From NCBI GenBank assembly GCA_020186115.1, contig WSYJ01000125.1, positions 310,001 to 374,000 on the forward strand: DNA of 64,000 bases, read 5' to 3'. The notes beneath the pieces are model-generated. The model ran no database searches. It was not told the origin of the DNA and saw nothing but the letters and a program-made list of their open reading frames with translations. This document shows, piece after piece, positions 10,477 to 19,922 of the stretch; positions within the stretch are counted from its first letter, which is position 1, and each line of letters starts with the position of its first letter. The DNA comes from Histomonas meleagridis. Taxonomy: Eukaryota; Parabasalia; Tritrichomonadida; Dientamoebidae. Both the position numbers and the translations under genes were made by a program.

Positions 10477-10809
10477 TATCATATTAAAATAAACTATAAC
10501 TAAAATATATAAATATTTTTTGCATTAATATCAGTTCCTTCTCGTGCAAGAAGTAATTCAACCATTTCAATACAATTATTTGAAGTTGCAAACATAAGCG
10601 CAGTTTCATGATAAATAAGTGTCTTCGGCATTAATGTTAATACTTTTTTGTATAAGAAGTAATTCAACCATTTCCGTGGTACAATATTTAAATGTAATAA
10701 TGTGTGATGTTTGAAATATTTTAGTACGTGAAGGAAATAAACGTAATGCTCATGCAACAAATTATAATTAGTAAATACAAAGTTTAATCACTTATAAACA
10801 TATGAAATG

Positions 10810-11988
<1,179 letters not shown>

Positions 11989-12330
11989 TTAATTTTCATC
12001 TTAAATAATAATTTAGTATTATTGCTATGCATCTTGAAAATTTTTTATCAAGTAAGTCAGCAATTTTACAACGAATATCCAAAAAATAGCATGAAACTGT
12101 AAAATAAATACAAACTTTTAACATTATCTTTGTTCAATAAGAAATTTCCATTGTAACCTGTAAGAATAATTGCAATTTCAAAAAACAAACAAAAACGCCA
12201 ACAAATTATCGATAATGAATCCAACTCATATTACCATCTACATCTACTCCATTTTGATTAAGCAGCAAGTATAAATATTTGATTTCCATGTCAACAAATC
12301 GCATAACGCGTGACACATTTCACAAACTAT
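11989..12330 (-). pseudogene. Possible ankyrin remnant upstream of the microsatellite
   Basis: On the minus strand short ankyrin-like fragments are readable with frame changes, chiefly DMEIKYLYLLLNQNGVDVDGN (about 12230-12295), resembling the second helix and end of an ankyrin repeat, preceded in another frame by RYAIC. No continuous frame exists. Likely a decayed upstream part of the array at 9.7-10.8 kb. Support is modest because the match is short and low in complexity. Confidence 0.35.
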
Positions 12331-12357
12331 TTAAATTATTTTTTTACTCAAATAAAT

Positions 12358-15300
12358 TTATTCGTTTTTAGCAGTTATTTCCAAGCATTTCTCTGGTGAC
12401 CTCAGGGTCTCTATCAGTTGGTTTGTCATCATTTCCTCGTTCTCCAACTTCTTTGCGCTTCTGAATGCCATAATTGACACAACCATTCTATACAGCATCT
12501 GCGGCTTATCCATTCTTTGTATCCACAAATCGTCCAAGTTACCCAATGTGTAACTTCTTATGATAATACCTACTGCGAGAATGAATATTATGTATATCAA
12601 AATCAACATTGTCGTTGACGAAGTTAAAGCCCCTAATATACTTCCAGTTACAGGTTGTGACCAAAGTATCATTCTGAAGCTATTTTCAGTGTTTAAGAAG
12701 TTTAATGGACTTTGAACATCCTCATTAAAACTCATTAACCAATTATTACCATTAAATGTTATATTAATATTTTGATTTAAATCATTAGCTACATACATAT
12801 CAGATGATGAAGGAATGAACATTACAGTCGGCAAACTAATACGTAATGAATTATCATCATTATAACTTCCATATAATAATAATATTAAGCGAACTTTTTC
12901 TTCATAAGTTAAAACATTTTGATAATTTTGGAAAATAACATTAGTTACTGATGATACTGAAGCAGGTTGTTCGAAATAAAACGAAAGTTTATAATATGGT
13001 AATGCTTCAATATTTTCATCATTTAATAAGTTTGAAATCGTTGTTAATAATTCGGTGTTATCTGGGAACCAATTTGTATAAGAAATGATTTGGAAATCAA
13101 TTAATGATATTGATGATTGACTTGAATATATTAATGAACTTATAGAACTAATATGTGAATCTGCTATTTGTTGATGTTCATCACTTGTAATTTCATTAAT
13201 AGTTCCATAACTTGTAAAGAATGGAGGTAAATAATTTATACCAATTTCTAATTTGGCACTAATTGGTGGATTAGAAATTGTCGAATTAGAATCAGTAGTC
13301 ATGAAGAATAATGCAATGAAAATGACAATTAATATTAATAATAATAAAATTATTGATATTAAATAACGATTTGATTCTTTTTGTTTCTTTTCTTCATGTT
13401 TAGGATCAGATTGTTGTGCTATTAATACTTCAAGTTGTTGACTAATATCTCGAACAATGAAAAAGTCTAAAAGATTTACATATGTCTTTTGTGACATCCA
13501 TATTAATATTGTTTGAAGTTCAAAGATGAATGGACATACACGTGTGAATTTGTTCATGATGATAATACTTCTCCAATCTTTAACAAAGTTTGGATATTTA
13601 AATGATTTTATAGTTTTACCAGTATAACATTTATTAGCTATTATCATATGTGTAAAGAATCGTAAAAAGAAATAAAATTGTAATGATGAAAATGTTAATC
13701 GATTACATGTTGGAATATAGAAATAAGTCATACAAAATGTATATATATACCATATTAAATTACTAAAATACATTAAGAAATAATGATTAGTTGATGAACA
13801 ATAATAAATAAATACTGAAAATAATACTTGAATTAATAATACTAATACACAAATCGCATCAATTTCAACAATTCCACCAGAATTTAATACATTTGAACTT
13901 GTAGATTGTTGACTCCAAGTTGACCATGCAAATAATAATATAATAAATGAAATTACATCTAATATTAATATTATTACATGATGAGAAGTTTCAATTAATC
14001 CAATTGATCCTATAGTTGATTTAATTTCTTCTATAAATGTTTTAGGTTCTTCATTTAACTTTAATTCATTCTCGGGATCTTTATATAAACCATAACAATA
14101 ATTATTTGGAAATTCATTTAACATTGCTTTAAATTTATAATAATAATAATTCGATGGAAAGATTTCACAATATGATAATTCATTAACAATATAATATACT
14201 ACACCTAAAAATAATATAATTTCTGGCGCTGCTGAACTATTTGGATCTAAACCAAATAAATTAATCACGGAAATTGACATTTGTAATACAGTAACTGAGT
14301 TTTCGGCTTTAATTAATTCATCTCTTATTAATGATATTCTAGAAAATGCACAAAATCCTAACATTACTATAACTAATATTAAAAATGTTCGATATAATTG
14401 TATTGAATTTCGTGAAGTTAATGGTAACATTACACAACAAAAGAATAATGATATTAATAATGAAAAGATATAAGGTCGTAAATATACATAAATTAATATC
14501 ATTAATAATAAAAATGGAGTCTTAAACATACGAATAAAGTTTAAGATTTCTCGAATTAATAAATGATAACGTTGTTTAGGATTAAATATTATTAAATCAG
14601 TTAAATCTGTTAATGATTGATATTTATATTTAATTGAAGGAGGTAAATTCATTATAAATTCTTTTTCTTCTTTCGTGGGTTCATAATTCACTTTATTATC
14701 AAATGAATCATTCATTTTCTCTAAGATATCAGTTATTGATTTTAATGTTAACATATTAATACCTGCTTCAGAATTAACAGGTAAAGATTTCGATAATAAA
14801 TTAATAATTCCATCTATAAAGAAATATAATACTTTTTGATACCATTTAACTTCTTCTGTATCTTCAATTTCATTATTAATATTATTCATTTTTTCAACTT
14901 TATTTAAAAATGAAATATTTTCTTCGTTATTATTATTATTATTATCATTATTATGTTCTAATGAATTAATTTGTTCTATTTCAATTGCTCTTCGTTTATC
15001 TAAGATTTGTTTATCTAATTCTTCAATAATTTTAAGTTGTTTCGACCTAATAAATCGAAATGCTTGTCTTTTAATGTTTTCTTCATTAACTTCAGCATAA
15101 AGATCACATTCTAATATATGAATACAAAGTCTTTCAAGTACATATACAAAGATCCAATAAATATCATTATGTGAACTTGTACCATTTAAGAATGGCATAT
15201 CAAATGCTTTTTTAACCCATGAACCTATTGAATCCTCAGTGAAAATTGGCATTAAACTTAAAGATCTTAAACCAATGACTACGAAAGTTGCAATGAACAT

Positions 15301-18300
15301 TAATTTCAATGATTTTTCTCGAGGATAATCATATAATAAAGTATAAACAAATAAAATTGCTGTTAATATGAAAAATAAGAATGAATCAATTGTATATTGT
15401 TGTGAAGACATTAATAATATTATTGTGATAAGTATTTCATAATTATATTTTGTAATAACTTTCACAAGGAATTTAATTAATTTAGGTAATTCTTCATAAC
15501 GTTTAGTATAATCAACACTTAAATCACAAAATGTCATATAAAACGTAAACATAAATGAAGAAATACAATTTGTTACTAATGCTAATAATTGGACATCATA
15601 AAGTCCTGCCCATTTCAACCAATTTCGTACTCTTTCTTGAGTATCTGGATCATTAGATACATAATCCATTACATTAAATGTAGTTTTAAATAAATCATTA
15701 GGGAAACCTAAATATAATAAATATTGAATTATAAAACAAATATTAAATAAACATGTAACTACACATGAAATACTTTTAAGTTTTTGAGGTTTAAAGTTAA
15801 CAAATATCATAACAACAAATGATAACCAACCAAAAATTGATGGATTATATACTGCTGATACACATAAACTAACTTGAACTAAAAATGGTAACCAATGATG
15901 TAACATAGCACAAATTGCATTATATATTCGAGTTGTTGGTAACTTTTCGAATTTAGGATAAACTTGAATATCTTCATGAGGTCTAATATTTAATATACCT
16001 AAAAACATAACTATAACTTGTAATACTATTGATCGATTACGTTGTGCATGTGTAGGTTTACCAGGTGCAGAGAAATATAAACCAATATATTTATATATAT
16101 TATAATTCTCTAAGTTTTCATTATCTAAATCAAATAAATGAAATACATATTGTACAATTAAATATAATATATTAAATATTAAAAATGGTATTCGAATCTT
16201 ATAAAATACTTTTGATGACCAACGACCAAATGAAAAGAAGACCATAATAATGAATTTAATGAATGAAGGATTATTATTAATTACACTAAATGTAAAGAAG
16301 AAGATCCAACATAAATAAAAGAAGAAATCTCGTAAGATCTTAATGAACTCATTTAAGATACATTTAATATAAAAGTTATATTGACCTTTACCAGTAGAAT
16401 TAAATGTAATTGTAGATAAGAATAATATTAATGCTAATAAAGCAATTTCAAAATTAGGTTCATATATTACTGATGCATTTATAATAGAATTAGGAATATT
16501 TGAAGCCATAAAGTTACGAGGTTCATCAAAATGTGTTAATAACATTACACATAATTGAAATTCCACTGCTACACATGATACAAAACATGCAAAGATCATA
16601 AATCCAACGTTTTGTAAGTATTGTGATGTTAACATAATAACACCTACAATTAAGAATAATATTGAAAAGATATTAGTATCATATAAAAACAAATATAAAA
16701 AGTGTAAAATAGCTATAACTAAATAAATAATAGATGTAACAAATGGTGGTAAATGTTTTTTAATTGTCTTCTTATCTTTAGATAAAAAGACAGATAATAC
16801 AAAGATTACTATTAAACCCCAACTATATTGTAATAATGATTCATTATATGGTGGAATTAAACCTGATGATATCATTACATCATAATCAGCCCATTTACCA
16901 TATAATAAACAATCATTTTCATATCCTTTACATTCTTCAATCATTGTTGTCTTATAAAATGCTCCAAATGCTAACATTAATATCGATATAATTTTAATGA
17001 TATGAAATACCCAATTATAATATATAGATAAAAGTACTATTAACATAAAGATTACTGCTAATATACTAAATGCTTTACGATTTTTATAATAACCAATCAT
17101 TATACCAATTAAATTAATGGCTAATAATGATAAATAATATGCGCCTAAATATAAATAATGTTTAATTAATTTCACCGTTTCAATTGCTTTAGTACGAATT
17201 CGTGATAATTTATGTTTAGTCGAAACTATAGCATTAGAATGTACTATACGTCCAATTTGTCCAAAGAAGAAAATTAAATAAAATCCACAACATCCAAATG
17301 CGAAATCATTTTTATATCTGAATAATCCAAACAAATGTAAAAATGAATGGAATCGTTCAGTTCCATCATTTTCTGGTTCACCAATAATTCCATAAGATGT
17401 TAATAACATTACAATAAATACAATCAAAAATACAATTGTTAATAATGGGAAATAAATTTGTTTAAATGTTTCAAAGCGTGTATATGAAGAGATAAATATA
17501 ATAAATATTAATGATATTGTTAAATAATTTGGATATGCTATAACAAAGATTAATGTTAATAAAAATGATAATAATAATAAAACATTACCAAACGTAATTA
17601 AATGCGTTGGAATCGCTCGTTGTTTACCAACATCAAATCCTGGTGCACTCATTTGTTGGACAGAGAAATATGCAAATAATACTGTGACTACAACATTAAG
17701 TGCTGTTACACTTTCTGGTGCCATATCTACAAAGCGTAATTCTGGCCCTGGATTATACTTTTCACCGATGTATGATACCATATAAATTTGGAATAGACCG
17801 AAAAACAATGAATATAACATAATGATATATACGATAAAAACGGGTAAATAAGTCTTACCTGTACATGATAATGAGATATTAGAATAAACAAAATATATTA
17901 AAATTGGTATATATAAATATGAAAAGTTTGATGCGGCATTAAATGCATTACAGACAGCCCATAAAAGCTCAACAATAAATTGAAATGCAAATGAATGGAA
18001 TATACGATTCCGCGCTTTGACAAGCTGATGGACTGAAGTGATACTTATAACTGATAGAGATATGATTTGACATATCATCGCAATAAGTGAAGTGACTAAT
18101 GTGAAAATTGGCGACTTGGAAATAATGTTATTAAAGTCAAGCCCTAAAAGTCTTAATGCTTCAATGTCATGTAAATTAGTTGTATATGAAATGATGGCAA
18201 ATACGAATACACATAAATTAAAAACAAAATCAATTATAAGGCATATCCTACTGGGAGAAAAGCTATCTTTGATTCTATTGGACACTAAAACATGAATATA

Positions 18301-18573
18301 TAATAAAATTACAAATACCATTCCAATAATTGACATGCATGACATTGCAGAGAGAATAAGCATAAGAGGAATTAGAAGATCTATCATAATGATCAATACT
18401 AATGGATGCGTATGCTTTTTCTTTGGCTTTGTTCCATGAAATTTATGATCACCAATTTCTTCTTCTTCTTCTCTTTCATCTGGGTTTTCAAAACACTCAC
18501 CAAAGCTGTTGATCTTCGGTCCGTAATCGGTTAAATCTGTTTCTGTCGAGCTGATGCTTGATGAATCATCCAT
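12358..18573 (-). CDS. Piezo mechanosensitive cation channel
   Basis: Predicted 2071-residue polytopic membrane protein. The start is the first ATG (MDDSSSISSTETD) after a TTG-initiated extension was discarded. An acidic cytosolic N-terminus precedes dozens of hydrophobic segments over about 1700 residues, with a charged Asn-rich coiled section near the middle. The diagnostic Piezo PF(X2)E(X6)W motif is present as PFIFELQTILIW: Pro1681, Phe1682, Glu1685, Trp1692, followed by LLDFFIVRDI. After it come the outer-helix-like hydrophobic segment, a soluble region from about 1758 to 1985 corresponding to the extracellular cap, an inner-helix-like segment (~1988-2007) and a 64-residue C-terminal domain ending LRSPEKCLEIT, matching the conserved YRSPE end of Piezos. 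Length fits the family (2000-2900). Known family role: stretch-gated cation entry. Host-surface or flow sensing here is inference. Frame is fully intact. Confidence 0.9.
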   Translation of the reverse strand: MDDSSSISSTETDLTDYGPKINSFGECFENPDEREEEEEIGDHKFHGTKPKKKHTHPLVLIIMIDLLIPLMLILSAMSCMSIIGMVFVILLYIHVLVSNRIKDSFSPSRICLIIDFVFNLCVFVFAIISYTTNLHDIEALRLLGLDFNNIISKSPIFTLVTSLIAMICQIISLSVISITSVHQLVKARNRIFHSFAFQFIVELLWAVCNAFNAASNFSYLYIPILIYFVYSNISLSCTGKTYLPVFIVYIIMLYSLFFGLFQIYMVSYIGEKYNPGPELRFVDMAPESVTALNVVVTVLFAYFSVQQMSAPGFDVGKQRAIPTHLITFGNVLLLLSFLLTLIFVIAYPNYLTISLIFIIFISSYTRFETFKQIYFPLLTIVFLIVFIVMLLTSYGIIGEPENDGTERFHSFLHLFGLFRYKNDFAFGCCGFYLIFFFGQIGRIVHSNAIVSTKHKLSRIRTKAIETVKLIKHYLYLGAYYLSLLAINLIGIMIGYYKNRKAFSILAVIFMLIVLLSIYYNWVFHIIKIISILMLAFGAFYKTTMIEECKGYENDCLLYGKWADYDVMISSGLIPPYNESLLQYSWGLIVIFVLSVFLSKDKKTIKKHLPPFVTSIIYLVIAILHFLYLFLYDTNIFSILFLIVGVIMLTSQYLQNVGFMIFACFVSCVAVEFQLCVMLLTHFDEPRNFMASNIPNSIINASVIYEPNFEIALLALILFLSTITFNSTGKGQYNFYIKCILNEFIKILRDFFFYLCWIFFFTFSVINNNPSFIKFIIMVFFSFGRWSSKVFYKIRIPFLIFNILYLIVQYVFHLFDLDNENLENYNIYKYIGLYFSAPGKPTHAQRNRSIVLQVIVMFLGILNIRPHEDIQVYPKFEKLPTTRIYNAICAMLHHWLPFLVQVSLCVSAVYNPSIFGWLSFVVMIFVNFKPQKLKSISCVVTCLFNICFIIQYLLYLGFPNDLFKTTFNVMDYVSNDPDTQERVRNWLKWAGLYDVQLLALVTNCISSFMFTFYMTFCDLSVDYTKRYEELPKLIKFLVKVITKYNYEILITIILLMSSQQYTIDSFLFFILTAILFVYTLLYDYPREKSLKLMFIATFVVIGLRSLSLMPIFTEDSIGSWVKKAFDMPFLNGTSSHNDIYWIFVYVLERLCIHILECDLYAEVNEENIKRQAFRFIRSKQLKIIEELDKQILDKRRAIEIEQINSLEHNNDNNNNNNEENISFLNKVEKMNNINNEIEDTEEVKWYQKVLYFFIDGIINLLSKSLPVNSEAGINMLTLKSITDILEKMNDSFDNKVNYEPTKEEKEFIMNLPPSIKYKYQSLTDLTDLIIFNPKQRYHLLIREILNFIRMFKTPFLLLMILIYVYLRPYIFSLLISLFFCCVMLPLTSRNSIQLYRTFLILVIVMLGFCAFSRISLIRDELIKAENSVTVLQMSISVINLFGLDPNSSAAPEIILFLGVVYYIVNELSYCEIFPSNYYYYKFKAMLNEFPNNYCYGLYKDPENELKLNEEPKTFIEEIKSTIGSIGLIETSHHVIILILDVISFIILLFAWSTWSQQSTSSNVLNSGGIVEIDAICVLVLLIQVLFSVFIYYCSSTNHYFLMYFSNLIWYIYTFCMTYFYIPTCNRLTFSSLQFYFFLRFFTHMIIANKCYTGKTIKSFKYPNFVKDWRSIIIMNKFTRVCPFIFELQTILIWMSQKTYVNLLDFFIVRDISQQLEVLIAQQSDPKHEEKKQKESNRYLISIILLLLILIVIFIALFFMTTDSNSTISNPPISAKLEIGINYLPPFFTSYGTINEITSDEHQQIADSHISSISSLIYSSQSSISLIDFQIISYTNWFPDNTELLTTISNLLNDENIEALPYYKLSFYFEQPASVSSVTNVIFQNYQNVLTYEEKVRLILLLYGSYNDDNSLRISLPTVMFIPSSSDMYVANDLNQNINITFNGNNWLMSFNEDVQSPLNFLNTENSFRMILWSQPVTGSILGALTSSTTMLILIYIIFILAVGIIIRSYTLGNLDDLWIQRMDKPQMLYRMVVSIMAFRSAKKLENEEMMTNQLIETLRSPEKCLEITAKNE

Positions 18574-19879
18574 CTTTATGGAAAAAGTGGTGTACGTTGA
18601 AAAGTTGCTGGATAAACCTTTCAAAAGTGCGAAGGGTACAACGCTGTATCTGAAGAAGAACCTGACAGCAAATTGACTTACAAAATTTTAGATATTAAAA
18701 ATATTTAGGAATGTTTACTAATGGCTTCTTAAATAGGATTTCTAAGGAGTTCACTATATTTTATATATAAAATGACCGAGAAAAAGTGATTTTTGCAAAT
18801 GCTGTGAGTTCGTTAATTGAAATGAGCGATTACGAACTTTTTGTATGGAAATCCGATTATTTACACCTCTGGGTTAAGAACCCAAAATCTTAAAAAGAAA
18901 TATTTCAAATTTGGTTTTTCCTCAACATCTCGAAATCGAAAGATTCAAAAATTATAAGATGATTAAATTGGCTTAATTTTTTTTGATTGTATAAAAATTG
19001 TGTTTTTTTGTTTGAGATCTGATTTGCTTAACATTTGAAATCATAAGGCAGCGATGTAGCAACAATAATTTTTGACTCGATAGAACGTTATCTTTTAAAT
19101 AATAATTCATATGATAATATGTGGTGTTTTACATTTATCATATTTTTGCCTATTTTTGGCTCTTTATGGGCCATTTGTATGGTTTCCTATAAAATTTTAA
19201 TTCATTTAATCTTTACAAATTTGTAATTTCTTCACAACATTAAAAACATACTTCATTCAAGTATTTTTGAAAGTGAAAACATGCTTTTAAGGAACTTGTT
19301 AAGATCATTTTATGATTAAAATTAATTATTTAACTTAAGCTCCTTTTTTCTGGTGAATAACGTTCACCGCATTGAAAAGTTGGAACTTTTTGAATTGGTT
19401 ATATTTGGGTGAATATTCCAAACGAAAAGATTTCATTATTCCGTTCACAATTGAATAATGAAGCAAGGTTTTGATGAACTTTCATTTAAGCAACTCACAC
19501 GAAAGTTTACCTTACTAACTTACTTGAAAATTACAAATTTATTGTATTCAAATTTCCTTTCTTTTTGAAGTTTTGCGTTTCCTGGTAATATTTCGTTGTT
19601 GTTTAGCACAGAGATAGTATTTTGATAGGTTGTTTGGTGTCACCGCTGAAGTTTAAATCAAGACTTTTCCTAAAAATCAATAGTTTATGAATTGTGACAA
19701 GATGTGTGGAAAATGTTAAGTGTTCGACACGTCTGAAAAAGCCGATGACTAGGGGGAAGTTTTATTCAGAATCATCGTTTTTTTAGATAGAGTAAACTAT
19801 TCAATTAGAGATAGGGTTGAATATCCTTTTCTCAAATTATTGAATACCTACCAAAATATTGAATATTTCATTGTTTTAT
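18574..19879. other. Intergenic between divergent Piezo and PPDK genes
   Basis: About 1.3 kb containing both upstream regions. I find no coding relic and no RNA gene. No convincing Inr or M3 element is seen on the Piezo side. Confidence 0.5.
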
Positions 19880-19887
19880 AACCGCTT
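19880..19887 (+). promoter_or_regulatory. M3-like core promoter motif of PPDK
   Basis: AACCGCTT matches the published Trichomonas M3 pattern (A/G/T)(A/G)C(G/C)G(T/C)T(T/A/G), a Myb-type recognition element. It lies 36 nt upstream of the PPDK ATG. No clear Inr or M5 accompanies it (CCCTTGG at 19889 is only partial). Confidence 0.5.
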
Positions 19888-19922
19888 ACCCTTGGCCATG
19901 TCAAGTGACTATTTTTTTGGAA

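Larger units (their letters stand above)
9665..10760 (-). pseudogene. Ankyrin-repeat array broken by conserved spacers
   Basis: On the minus strand six or more ankyrin repeats are readable, for example ETALMFATSNNCIEMVELLL, TALIIASTNNHIEIVKLLIE, SLLYASDKGYTEIFKLLIE and TALISASLNGHKEIVKLLLS, each ending with DIN-K or similar. Between one repeat's DIN-K and the next repeat's TAL lies a 63-80 nt AT-rich spacer. Spacers of 63 nt are readable through (two repeats join in one frame at 9971-10312); those of 77-80 nt shift frame and contain stops. No start codon or DUF3447 head is found beside it. It is either a decayed gene or the distal part of a gene whose spacers are removed from RNA. Spacer ends lack a consistent GT...AG, so ordinary splicing is not demonstrated. 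Confidence 0.65.

Noticed and set aside
18574-18624. TTG-initiated extension of Piezo
   Set aside because: Non-ATG start in a eukaryote; the first ATG at 18573 gives a plausible acidic cytosolic N-terminus.
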